Shown here piece by piece: positions 11,489 through 23,081 of a DNA stretch of 64,000 bases. Within the stretch, counting starts at the first letter, position 1. The number at the start of each line of letters is the position of its first letter. The DNA comes from Petrosia ficiformis (lineage: Eukaryota; Porifera; Demospongiae; Haplosclerida; Petrosiidae), in NCBI GenBank assembly GCA_947044365.1, contig OX345651.1:3750426-3814425 (forward strand). The letters run 5' to 3'. Below the pieces are notes generated by a model. It saw only the letters and a list, made by a program, of their open reading frames with translations. It did not search any database and was not told the DNA's origin. A program made the translations under genes and the position numbers.

Positions 11489-12650
11489 ATTGTGTGGGTT
11501 ATATATGTTATACACATTCAATTTCCATATATAAACAGCTGTATATGTAAACATGGCATTCCTCAAGCTAATTTTACTACCAGAACACACTCATGCACAA
11601 AACAAGAACATATAACTTATGAGGTTGCATTTATGACATCTACTATAGACTTCCTCCATTCTAAATGACACCATATAGATTTTATTATAGTTCAAACCTA
11701 ACCAGTATAACCAGTATCTTCCCGAAATCAGAAAATACAATTTTTATGTCAAGGTCTCAGGGAACTACTAACCTTTAGTCCCAGTACCTAATCACCAGAC
11801 TGCTCACCATTCGTCCCTAAAACTAAACCAGCTAGTGTCATTAAGCTGAATATTACTGTCTGTTAATAGGCCTATCAAGATATAATATTAACGATCTATT
11901 TGATGTTGAATTTATCTAATTAAGTTTACTACAAATCATGAGGTCATTTTGCACCTCATGACAAAATAACATCTTGTTATATGCTCATGCGTAGCTATAG
12001 CTTAGGGTTTTTATTATAGACGTACATGTATGTAGATATTCACCAAGTTTTGCAGTAAGGTTTCTTTAACTGATACAAAAGTCTTGTTCCTCATAGAGTC
12101 AGTTCACAATGACCTCAAATTTACATCTACATGTAGTATAATTATGATGACTTTATATGTACTATAGTGTATAGTTTAATGTCATAAGGTTAATACATGA
12201 TTATACTGTAACTCAATAATGAAGCAATGGATTGAAATTTGATATACACAAAAAAGAATGGGAAGGATAATTATATGAAAATGGTGTAAGTAAAAAGATT
12301 GTTGGTCATTCCAAACTAAAATTAAGTCAAGATACCTTACTAGTTGGGAGTATTTCTTGGTCTATTCTTCGTTGATATCATTCTGGTTTTATAAAATACT
12401 CATTTCTATTGCTATAGAAAATTTTATTGAGAATTACTAACTTTTGTCCTGAGCAATATCGTGAAGATCTTCAAAAGTGTTTTATAGGACCACTGATACA
12501 CAAGATGGATCAGAGCTGTGTCACATTTGGAATATGTGGACAACCTACAGCTGGAAAGAAGACACTTATGAAAATCCTTGGAAAGTACGTATGTAATGAT
12601 TGTACATATGTATGTATGTGTGTGTGTGTGTATATATATGTATAATTATG

Positions 12651-12682
<32 letters not shown>

Positions 12683-12920
12683 TATACTATATATGTACGT
12701 ATATATGTATGTATGTTGTATGTATGTATGTATGTATGTATGTATGTATGTATGTATGTATGTATGTATGTATGTATGTATGTATGAATGTGTGTATGTA
12801 TGTGTGTATGTATGCATATACTATATATGTATGTATATATGCATGTTGTATGTATGTATGTATGTATGTATGTATGTACGTATGTATGAATGTGTGTATG
12901 TATGTATGTATGTATGTATG

Positions 12921-12954
<34 letters not shown>

Positions 12955-13000
12955 TGTACGTATGTATGAATGTGTGTATGTATGTATGTATGTATGTATG

Positions 13001-13034
<34 letters not shown>

Positions 13035-13044
13035 TGTATATATG

Positions 13045-13076
<32 letters not shown>

Positions 13077-14574
13077 CATGTATGTATGTATATATGTATA
13101 TATGTATGTATGTATGTATGTATATATGTATGTATGTATGTATGCAGCAGTGAGTTGTATTTCATTAGTTTTAGTAACTCTAAAATACTTTTCATTGCTC
13201 AGAACTGCTTCACTTGTGGGAGGAGGAGGAGAAGGAGGAGGATCAAAGATTTCTTATCGTCTCTGTCCTCAGCCCTATGTTCCTATATCAGAGGATCAGG
13301 TACCACACATTGTTAGTCGGGAGCCTCTTCCATCTGTGACACAAGATCTGATAACATGTTCTGGATATATATGTGTCTTGTCGTGTGATCAGCTAGATAC
13401 AGGAATGGATCTTAGTGCTTTACAGACTCTCGTTGAAAGAGACAAAGGTATGGAAAATCTGTTCACATTCATGATTATGATGTCACGACTTTATATGTAC
13501 TATAGTGTATAGTTTAATGTCATAAGGTTAATACATGATTATATTGTAACTCAATCATGAAGCAATGAATTGATATTTGACATACACAAAAAAAGTGGGG
13601 GTGTGGTAAGGTTACTATTTATAATTAGTGGGGGTGTGGTAAGGTTACTATTTGTAGTTAGTGGGGTGTGGTAAGGTTACTATTTATAGTTAGTGGGGTG
13701 TGGTAAGGTTACTATTTATAGTTAGTGGGTGTGGTAAGATTACGTATATTTATGATACTGAACTTTACATAAGTACGGAACTGTAATAAATGTACAACTA
13801 CATGTACTAGCCTGATTAAGCTGAATCAAAGCATTAAGATTGAATCATCATGTGAAACACACATGCAACTACAACACTACAGTTTAGTTAACTTTAACTA
13901 TGAAAACAGTCTCTTAGAGTAGCTAATTAGTGCAGTGAAGAGTTCATTGTGTTGCCGGTTTAAATAGTGTTTTGTACTGTAGTAAATGTTGTTTTGAAAT
14001 ATTGTCTATTCCCTGGAGAGTGTTTTTAATGTTGATTTATAACAATGTATGTCATAACTAACAGTGTCCTGTGTATATAAACTTATGATTAAGTACAATA
14101 CATGTCATAACTAACAATGAACTTATAAAGATATATAGTTAAGTACATATATCATTAACCCAACACGTTCTTACTACTATCACAAGAAAAACATAATTGG
14201 TACACTTTTTACAATATCGGTTACATTGTATATAGTAGATGTATCACCTGCTGTGATGTGGAGGAAGTTTGTGTGGATATAACCTGAGGCTGAGGCCCAT
14301 AGGGCTGAGGAGTATATCCACACAAGCCCCTGAACACCAACTAAATATGATTTATATAATATATACTATAATTTAATAATTGAATTTTTTATGAGGTGTA
14401 TATGCAAAATATACATCTAACCACATCAAACAGTTGCCATGGTAGCATAGTATATATGTATATATATAGGTACCATGATTGCTGACATCACCCATTGAAA
14501 GCACATGTGATATATCAGTAAATACTACCCTGTGAAACCACGAGATCAGAGGGATATATATATAGACCTATATC

Positions 14575-14620
<46 letters not shown>

Positions 14621-17440
14621 CAGGTATTAAAGTATTTTGAATGACTAGCTGTAGGTTGTATACATTTATAAATAAAGAGAGATACACATGTCCAGAAAAC
14701 AAAACGCATTTGACTATATAGCAATCACAAGGTCATGGGTTCAAATCCCAGCTGGTCCAAATGTGTTTCTGGACATGCCTCTTTTTCTCTCTTTATTACT
14801 ATAATTATATTAATACTAATGTTGTACCGATATGGGATTTTACCTGTATTCTGGAATAGTGATAATGAGTTTAGATATGCACCGATATCTAATACTGCAT
14901 GATGTGATATTGTATCTATCTTTCAATGAGAATGTGTATTTCTCAATAATTATGAATATCATTATTAATGTTGTTATAATCATCAGAAATGACATTATCA
15001 GTGCACTTGTTATAATATCAGTTGCTTTCTGAAAAAAGTTTATTGAGCATAAAGAACATGATAGTATAAGAAATAATGATAGACGTTTCGACCCAGAGGT
15101 CTTCATCAGTATAAGAAAAGAAAGCCTTTTCTCATACTGATGAAGACCTCCGGGTCGAAACGTCTATCATTATTTCTTATACTATCATGTTCTTTATGCT
15201 CAATAAACTTTTTTCAGAAAATTATACAACATGATAAACAGTATCAGTTGCATCTCACTGTAGTCTGTTCATATACACGATGACCTCAAGATTATGATGT
15301 GATGGCTTTATATGTACTATAATGTATAGTTTATTGTCATAAGGTTAATATATGATTATACTGTAACTCAATAATGAAGCAATGGATTGAAATTTGACAT
15401 ACACAAAAATAATGGGAAAGATGAAAATGTTGAAGGTAAAAAGATTGTTGGTCATTCCAAATTAAAGTTATGAGCATTTCTCTGAGGTCAAGAATAATGT
15501 TTAATAATCACCAAATAAATCTTTCTAGTAATCAAATGATATATATACAGTGTTTCACAAACATTTACAGTGTATTAAAATTAACAAACAGTATTTCTCT
15601 GTAATTTGTAATAGTTTTGACAATGACTGATACCAATCAGTGATTCAATTATCAGTGCATCATAATTGTATATGAATGTATGCTAAGGCATGCATTACAT
15701 GTGTATAACACATGCATTAACGCATGTGTTAAATGCGCATAACACATGCCTTTCATACTGTAATATACAAACACATACAGATCTTATAAACCAAAGAAGA
15801 GTTCTGATATTAGCTAACAAGCTCGACACATGTTTCACAAACATAAAGGACTCAAGATCCATTGAAGCATCTCCTCACTCTACTTTCGATAATTCGAGTC
15901 CAGCAAGCAACGAATATCCCTATTACAGGTTAAGGGACAGAGAAGATTACGAAGCAATCATTAAACAAACAACTCAAAGATACATACAAGAAAAAATTGG
16001 AATCTCGGTACCTGACAGTTTCATACATCCATGTATGCTAGAGTGGACATATGTTGCTAGGCAACAGTACGAGGATGGAGAAGATTGTGATAAACGAAGA
16101 CAGCAGTTGATATCTTGGAAAGAATTATATGAACCATATGGAGAGCTAGCAAAAACAGAAGAAAGAGAGAGTGATGGCAAAGACTTAGAGGAGGCAGAAG
16201 ATGATGAAGGTAAAGAGGACGTCGGAAAACTGATTGAGCAGATTAGTGGAATAGCAAGCATAGAAGAATGGTGAGTGGTTTGATAGATAGGAGGTAATTG
16301 TTTAAGCGGAATTGCAAGCATAGAAGAATGGTGAGTGGTTTGGTAGACAGCAGGCAATTGTTTAAGTGGAATAGCAAGCATAGAAGAATGGTGGGTGGTT
16401 TGATAGGTAGCAAGTAATTGTTTAAGTGGAATAGCAAGCATAGAATGGTGAGTGGTTTGATAGGTAGCAGGTAATTGTTTAAGCGGAATTGCAAGCATAG
16501 AAGAATGGCGAGTGGTTTGGTAGACAGCAGGCAATTGTTTAAGTGGAATAGCAAGCATAGAAGAATGGTGAGTGGTTTGATAGGTAGCAAGTAATTGTTT
16601 AAGTGGAATTGCAAGCATAGAAGAATGGTGAGTGGTTTGATAGATAGGAGGTAATTATTTAAGTGGAATAGCAACCATAGAAGAATGGTGAGTGGTTTGT
16701 TAGGCTTAAGGTATAATGAACAGATTAGTTCTGTTGTACAAAAAAATTATGGGAATTTAGATGTAAAATCATAACATTACATCAACTGAAGGTGTGTAGT
16801 ACAGTACCTGACTTTATTAAATTTATATACTATGATACCGTAATCATAGTAATGTGTGAATTCCCTTTATAATTGTATGTGATAGCATAGTACTAAGGTG
16901 TAATACTGTGTAGTACATTCAAAGTACAGTGTACTTCACTCACAAAGTACACTGTAGTCAATGGAAGTACAGTGATAGTATGTAAACTTAATAATGTCAG
17001 GTACTGTACAGCAGTACCTATATTTAAACACACTATATACTCATATATATACAATGTACATACACATAATTAAATTAAACACATGCAGGATTAAAGACCA
17101 TTGTGAAAACTGTGAAAGACTATATGAACTATCGGTTATTTCAGACACAATACATTGCCTTACCTACTGTACTGATAAGTTACAATATCACTTGGAGAAG
17201 GAGATTAGAGATACAGAGAGTGAGTAAATAAGAGAGAGGGAGAGAGTGTGAGAGTGGAGAGAAAATCAGCAAGATTCGCTGAAAAAGAACCCTGCGATGG
17301 CCCATGGCCAAGTGCAATTTAAACAGTTGTTAGCTCAGAAACAACAAAACATATGTTGTACATTACATGAACACACAGAAAATGAGAAATTAGCCTGTCA
17401 CAGCAGGATACCTAATGCCATAAAAAATTGTTTCGTGAGT

Positions 17441-17481
<41 letters not shown>

Positions 17482-18237
17482 TTAACCTGTTATGCATATA
17501 CATGTATGTACACACATACACACATATACACACAAACATTACACTCACACATACACATACAATAATTAGTAATATTATATTAATTCCATAACACCTGTTT
17601 AGAGCTTGAAGAGAATATTACACAGAAAGACCAGCTCAGTTTAGAAATTGACAGAATCTGTAGACATCTAGAAATGAGTTGTAAAGATGCTGAAGTATTT
17701 GATAAGTTAATGTCAAATTATGATGAAGATATTGAGGTATAATTATTTTGCATATCTCAATAAAACGTCACCATGCAGTACAGTAATTACTCAGTAGTTT
17801 CATTTCCACACTACAGTAGTTTAACAGTAGTTTTGATAGTAACTAGTATACTCAATTGAACACCACAGTAGTGAGACAGTAATTACTATACTATACTGAC
17901 AGTAGAATTACTATTACTGTTTGGTGACTTTTATTGACATAATATTTTATTATACTATATATAAATATGTACTTACGTATGTACGTACATACATACATAT
18001 ATAGTTTACATACACACATATTACATACATACATATACATACACATACATACATACATACATACATACATACATGCATACACACACAATCATACATACAT
18101 ACATACATACATACATACATACATACATACATGCATACACACACAATCATACATACATACATACATACATACATACATACATACATACATACATACATAC
18201 ATACATACATACATACATACATACATACATACATACA

Positions 18238-18269
<32 letters not shown>

Positions 18270-21020
18270 CATATACATAAATGCATACATACATATTACA
18301 TACATACATTTATACATACATACATATATACATACATCTATGTATCTAATTTAGAGCTCGGTATTAACTATCAGAGAGTCAGCGGACAGCAAGCTGAAAG
18401 AGTTTAAATCCATGTGCTTGTTAAAACTTGAGAAATTATTACTATATAAAGAAGAATGGGAAAAAGACAGTATTGAGTCAGTATTAGAAATGTTCAAACC
18501 GGGTAAGATAATAGTGATTTTTCTACTCTAGTTCATAACATTACTGATTAGTTGTAGGGTGCAGAATCATAGCAGGCTAACCCTAAATCTAAGTGTACCC
18601 ATTGAGCTATACCTAGCTTTCCCAAGCTATCAGATTAAAGCTGATATGTTTAAACACAATCTAGACAACTACACTCTCTAATAGACAAAATGGAACTCCA
18701 TCTCAAAGTTTGGCCATTAAGGATGAATGCTCTTGTGTAACCATGCTCTTTCTTATTTGTCTCCCTTTTAGTGGAGAAATCTAAAATAGGAGCTTCAGCT
18801 GTTCACTACAAAGCTACTGGTACACCTGTAGAACCATAGAAAGAATGAATACAGTAGGCAGGGGTATAGGAGTATAGGGGTGTAACCATGTAAGAAAGAA
18901 ACATTTGGTGGTGGGTCAAACAATGCCAGTTTGAATTTCCCGAATTTCATGTACCTGACGGAATTGCACTACCACCCCCCTTACCTCACATCTGTTGTTT
19001 ATCATTTTCAATTGTAGCATGAATAAAAATAGTTGTGTTTATTATGAACATTAGATATTGAGAAGTATAGTAAAGAGACAACACGACAAGTTGGTATGAT
19101 CTTGAGAAAGGTCATTTTCCCAAGAATGCATAGTACAATACTCAGCAAGAACAAGTTTGATGAAATTAAAGAACTTATGAGATTATGTCAGCTGTATCTT
19201 TCACGGGATGATAATTTAGGTGTGTATGTGTGTGTATGTAAAGTCTGTCCACATTCATTTGCCTCTTTAGCACCTATAAAGGTCTTATTGCTTGTGTGTA
19301 CATTGTACATGTATGTGTATATTGTATCTGTATTTGTACATGTACAATTGTACATGTATGTGTATATTGTACATGTATGTGTATATTGTATCTGTATTTG
19401 TACATGTACAATTGTACATGTATGTGTACATTGTACATGTATGTGTATATTGTATCTGTATTTGTACATGTACAATTGTACATGTATGTGTACATTGTAC
19501 ATGTATGTGTATATTGTATCTGTATTTGTACATGTACAATTGTACATATATGTGTACATTGAACATGTAGTCATGTAAGACATGTATGTATACATTATAT
19601 ATGTATGTGTACATCTACAATTCTACATATATGTACATTGTTAATTATGTGGTTGAGTTCAGGTTGGGCTAAGTGTAGGTTAGAGTAGGGTTTGAGTTCA
19701 ATCAGTCTCAAAGTAAACCTAGTCTTTGAAACCATGCATAGTATAAGAATGAGACTTGCAATAGTTGAATGGGATTGAGACTAAGATCATTGTCATAGCA
19801 TATAGCAAGTGGAAGTTATTTTTAATTTCCTGAGGGCCAAATGAATATGGACATACTTCAGTAGTACACATGTACATAGTTGCATGCTGTATTCCATTTT
19901 GCACTATTTTATTGGCTACAGTTATTGAAGAGAAGGAAATCATTCATCCGTGCAGTCTTGAAACAATGGCATGTGACACAGAGATTGGGTGAGGTTGTAA
20001 ACAGTATCACTAAAGACTTTCATTATTACCTCTGTTCCTTCGTACATGTCTCTCTGTCTGTTCATTTCTCTCTTGTTCGCTCTCTCTCTCTTTCTTTATA
20101 AATATATATATATATATCAGGATTCTATCTAGAAATGTGATGTGACTTAACTTCAGTGATGTAGATAACTGTATTTTGGATGTGGGTTGTAACAGTACTG
20201 AGGGACAAGTGGCGAGGGGCGAAGCATTGATGCTAAAACATATTACACCTATATAAATTATTACATGTATTTCAAGTGTCTTTCTTTCTTTCTTTCTTTC
20301 CATCTCAAGTGTTATCATGTATAAATACTGTTGCATTCTTGTATAATGAGCTTTAGGTCTAGAAGTGTTTTTGGGAAAGCCACTCCTCCCCCCAGTAGAT
20401 AGAACCCTGTATATATTATATCTCTCTTCATCTACCCATCAACTTTCTTTCGTTGTCTGTTTTAAAAGTATATTTGCATATACACATTTTTCCAATTATG
20501 ACCAGCAGTAGAAGAAGTGCCGTTCAACTCAATTCCCATTTCTACACATTTTTGTTCCTATTATCAGCCGAAACACTTCCCAATCATCCAATCAGGTTTG
20601 AAAGTACATAGTGCATATGCATGTATGTATGCAGGGCTGACTTTAGTAGTGATGGGGCCCTGGGTGAGATTGCCCACTCTTTATGCACCTCTTTATAAGG
20701 TCATTAATATTCACTTTGACCTCTGAAATGTGAAATTCGTTTTGTCAATGTGAATATGAATGGTCTTTACATAAAGTAATTTATTTTTTGCAAAGCGTAA
20801 ATTATCATCATTAAAAGATTCTAAACATCTGAACAACTAGTCACAATTCAATAACTCATTTTTATAGTGTATGTATATATACGTATATGTGTGTACGAGT
20901 GTGTACAAAACTATGTATGTATGTATGTATGTGTATGTATGTATGTATGTATGTATGTATAATGTATGTATGGATGTATGTATGTATGTATGTATGTATG
21001 GATGTATGTATGGATGTATG

Positions 21021-21051
<31 letters not shown>

Positions 21052-22728
21052 ATACATGTATATGTATCATGTATGTATGTATGTATGTATGTATGTATAT
21101 ACATGTATATGTATCATGTATCATGTATGTATGTATGTATAATGAATGTACGTATATATGTATGTATAATGTATGTATGCATGTATGTATGTATGTCTAT
21201 GTATATGTATGACTTGTGTGTTGTATATATTATAATATCTTTCTTATAGCAAAGAAGATGCAAAAAAAAATCTAGATGACAGCAGAGAAGCTTTTTTAGA
21301 TCAATGTTCAAAGTGTTTGACATCTGATGCTGTGAAAAGAAAAACTGTACAGGTAAGATCATGACCATTAAGTGGGTTTCATACAGCAGAGGGAAAGGGG
21401 GGATATCTGAGTTTCCCCTAGATTTCAGACAAAATGTATTTCAACATGCAATAACATCTCAGGTACAAGCCTTCTGGGGCCCCAGAATCCACCAGAAGCA
21501 ACCTCAGAGAGCCTAAATTTAAACATTTCCTGGGGGAGCATCCCAGATCCCCCAGGAGCAGTGTGCTTCAAATGATCACTTCTTTCCCCTCCCTAACAAA
21601 AATTCTGGATGAAACCCTGATAAAGTTATATATTTATATAATCCTTTGGGGGAACAAACTCTCCCTGAAATATGCTCTGTTCATGTAGTATCATATGGAT
21701 ATTGTCACAACCTCTGTACACAAACATCTTGAATTTTTTAATCAACACTATAGGCCAAGATTAAAACGCAGGAAACACAAGGTTAGTTTGAGTTCCTTAA
21801 ATTATAAATATGTATATTCCCTCAAGAATAATGTTTGAATGCTGTTGACTATGCTGCAGATACACATGTGTAGAACATGTGTAGAACATGTGCAGACTGT
21901 ATACTGTAGATAACATGTGCTGCACATATGCTAGATACACATACATGTGCAACACATACCTTATGTGCAGCCTGTATGAATGCTACATCTATACATTTTT
22001 CTGAGAAACAAACTCACAATGAATCCACAATGACACTGCATGAGCTATAAAGAAAGTAATCAAGGAAGATATTGTAGAGGATGTGAATTATATTTAAGCA
22101 TTTATTCTCTCATTAAAGTGCTTTATGAGAAGTATTGGACCTAACCCATCTCAGTGGGTCCTGTGGACCTAACCAATCTCAGTGGGCCCTGTGTATAAGT
22201 AATCTGTATAGCAGATGATGTGATAAACTATAAAGGTTACTGCTAACTAAAATATAAATCAACCAACATGGGACTTGCTTTTGTTTATACTAACTATGCT
22301 ATTAAAAGCAGTCATTATGGATTCAATGTGGGTTGATGCTTGTTTGTATAGCAGAAACAATTGAATAGCGATTATTCCACTATGAATATGTTCAGTAACA
22401 CACTAAAACATCTGCTTGTTGGCTTCCTAGTGATTTTGCATCAAATGATGTGATAACCCATAAAGGTCACTGCTATATAACTAATATAGGGCTTGCTTTA
22501 GTTTACACAAATGTAATTAACACTATACTTTAATGTTTTAAATTAACTACACTTAATTCCAAACCACAACTGATGTGTGTATGCATATGCTAGATGAAAA
22601 AAGAGGTCACAGTCCATGAGAAGAAGAAGAATATTTTAGAAGATTCTCTGAAGCATCTAATAAATTTGAAAGTACATTTGGAAGTCAAGAAATCATTATA
22701 TTCACATTGTACAATATCTTGTGAATAG
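10766..22728 (+). CDS. Large P-loop protein, divergent dynamin/GTPase-like, function unknown
   Basis: Exons by eye: 10766-11374, 12418-12584, 13203-13447, 15781-16270, 17089-17219, 17603-17736, 18355-18502, 18772-18819, 19055-19219, 19922-19988, 20509-20595, 21250-21352, (21754-21781 optional), 22594-22728; without the optional 28-nt exon all phases agree and give about 842 residues. The first ~200 residues are Ser/Lys-rich and probably disordered. Around residue 244 lies a P-loop GQPTAGKKT, followed by a GGGGEGGG stretch, a strand-like GYICVLSC, and VLILANKLD (~347-356), which fits a G4 NKxD motif. The rest is helical and acidic/lysine-rich (EEAEDDEGKED), with likely coiled coils. This order recalls large GTPases of the dynamin/SLIP-GC kind, but no family was recognised with certainty. 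Oddity: the P-loop has GKK where GK[S/T] is normal. The first ATG (10766) follows a possible 5' UTR acceptor. A 69-nt stretch inside exon 1 may be an intron. Confidence 0.7.
12090..12340. repeat. R3 dispersed repeat copy
   Basis: Carries the R3 words (tagtttaatgtcataaggtt, gaagcaatggattgaaattt, gattgttggtcattccaaac). Lies in the intron before the P-loop exon. Confidence 0.6.
12606..13145. repeat. Long (GTAT)n microsatellite after the P-loop exon
   Basis: About 540 bp of GTAT/GTGTAT with interruptions, starting some 20 bp after the donor of the P-loop exon. Longer period copies (atgaatgtgtgtatgtatgt) repeat inside. Open frames here are artefacts. Confidence 0.9.
13470..13600. repeat. R3 dispersed repeat copy (partial)
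   Basis: The R3 core begins about 20 bp after the donor at 13,448 and runs into the following minisatellite. Confidence 0.55.
13592..13745. repeat. ~33-bp minisatellite (gtggtaaggttactatttat)
   Basis: Five units of a purine-biased repeat containing gtgggggtgtggtaaggtta, shrinking in G-run length from left to right. Each unit contains a ggtaaggt word that resembles a 5' splice site. Confidence 0.75.
14225..14330. repeat. Inverted repeat / hairpin around tgtgtggatat
   Basis: tgtgtggatat at about 14,270 pairs with atatccacaca at about 14,315, around an inner cctgaggctgaggccc palindromic stretch. Possibly a small foldback element. No gene. Confidence 0.5.
14570..14615. repeat. (TA)n microsatellite
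   Basis: A pure TA run of about 36 bp after atcatataa. Confidence 0.85.
14640..14800 (+). mobile_element. tRNA-derived SINE remnant with tggacatg tail
   Basis: Contains a T-arm-like segment (gggttcaaatccc) followed by tctggacatgcctctttttc. Tails of the same kind occur at about 55,885 and 57,940. The A-box end is not convincing, so this is a partial copy. Confidence 0.45.
15026..15220. mobile_element. Near-perfect 195-bp palindrome (foldback element)
   Basis: tttctgaaaaaagtttattg at the left is mirrored by its complement at the right end. Arms of about 90 bp differ at only a few positions and leave a 4-8 bp centre near 15,120. Both arms contain ctgatgaagacct and gggtcgaaacgtc words. Intron of the P-loop gene. 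Confidence 0.8.
15280..15490. repeat. R3 dispersed repeat copy
   Basis: Near full-length R3 copy with left text atgacctcaagattatgatg and right text gagcatttctctgaggtcaa. Same intron as the palindrome. Confidence 0.6.
16236..16712. repeat. 60-bp tandem repeat that copies an exon end and its 5' splice site, 8 units
   Basis: The last ~30 nt of the exon ending at 16,270 plus the first ~30 nt of its intron are repeated in tandem. The boundary gaagaatg|gtgagt recurs at 16271, 16331, 16391 (gtgggt), 16448 (unit 3 bp shorter), 16508 (gcgagt, GT lost), 16568, 16628 and 16688. Only the first donor keeps the reading frame: extension meets TGA within the donor itself. Confidence 0.9.
16795..17010. repeat. 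R2 repeat copy
   Basis: Contains cagtacctgac at the left and gtcaggtactgtac at the right, so it is an inverted-repeat-bounded copy of the 93-bp family, about 215 bp, ending ~80 bp before the next exon. Confidence 0.65.
17440..17478. repeat. (GA)n microsatellite
   Basis: A gagagaga run of about 38 bp after gtgagtgagtgag, in the intron following exon 17,089-17,219. Confidence 0.85.
17755..17940. mobile_element. Palindromic MITE family R1, copy 5
   Basis: TIRs ctcaataaaacgtcaccat and ttggtgacttttattgacat. Starts only ~18 bp after the exon end at 17,736. Confidence 0.7.
17995..18340. repeat. Long (CATA)n microsatellite
   Basis: About 340 bp of CATA repeats with a duplicated catgcatacacacacaatca block, ending ~15 bp before the exon at 18,355. 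It is the reverse complement of the GTAT array at 12.6-13.1 kb and of that at 20.9-21.2 kb. Confidence 0.9.
19285..19605. repeat. ~60-bp minisatellite (tgtatctgtatttgtacatg)
   Basis: Four to five units of a repeat rich in tgtacatgtatgtgtatatt, in the intron after exon 19,055-19,219. Long open frames on both strands are artefacts. Confidence 0.8.
20270..20410. repeat. SINE-tail remnant plus cccccagtagatag repeat
   Basis: The segment caagtgtctttctttctttc matches the tail of the tRNA-like element at 48.9 kb. The following cccagtagatagaaccctgt matches, reversed, 24,290-24,360. Intronic. Confidence 0.4.
20870..21215. repeat. (GTAT)n microsatellite with variants
   Basis: About 340 bp of GTAT/GGATGTAT units, ending ~35 bp before the exon at 21,250. 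Confidence 0.9.
21375..21620. repeat. Dispersed repeat (cctcagagagcctaa family)
   Basis: The words caacctcagagagccta and gggggagcatcccaga recur in similar order at 29,985-30,220. Non-coding; element boundaries unclear. Confidence 0.45.
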
Positions 22729-23081
22729 GAATTAATCATTTTTGTGTCGTATCATAATTAATTATTATTTGTTACTTCAGTAATAATTATTTCATCAGTA
22801 TCGTAATTTGAACATAAGTATGATTACGATTAATTAAAATTGTGATTAGAATCAATGATCAGTGAATAAAATCATTGATTTGGATCAGAAATAAAATCGT
22901 AACTAGAATCAATAATCAGTAGATAAAACTAAAACAAATCTGGTATGCATGCGGGTATTAAAATTAATATCCTTAAATAATTCTACTAAATGAAATATGT
23001 TCCTACATGTATATTAAAACAAAACTAATAGATAATTAAACAAATACACAATTGCATTGTTCAGAGTTTAACATAAGTAGT
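22729..23081. terminator. Convergent 3' ends: P-loop gene (+) and methyltransferase A (-)
   Basis: The two stop codons are 353 bp apart on opposite strands. AATAAA on the plus strand at about 22,865 (and again near 22,889) is a plausible polyadenylation signal for the P-loop gene. The rest is AT-rich and non-coding. Confidence 0.4.

Noticed and set aside
12600..13316. Long MYVCMYV-type frames in the GTAT arrays
   Set aside because: Microsatellite translation only; the same pattern appears in every GTAT/CATA array of the window.
15121..15200. A true hammerhead ribozyme in the palindrome
   Set aside because: Only the CUGAUGA and GAAA words fit; an extra base and no defined stem III/cleavage site mean I do not list it as a feature.
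20010..20336. 108-codon minus-strand frame
   Set aside because: Low-complexity Lys/Glu/Arg sequence from CTTT-rich and pyrimidine tracts; no exon signals or similarity.
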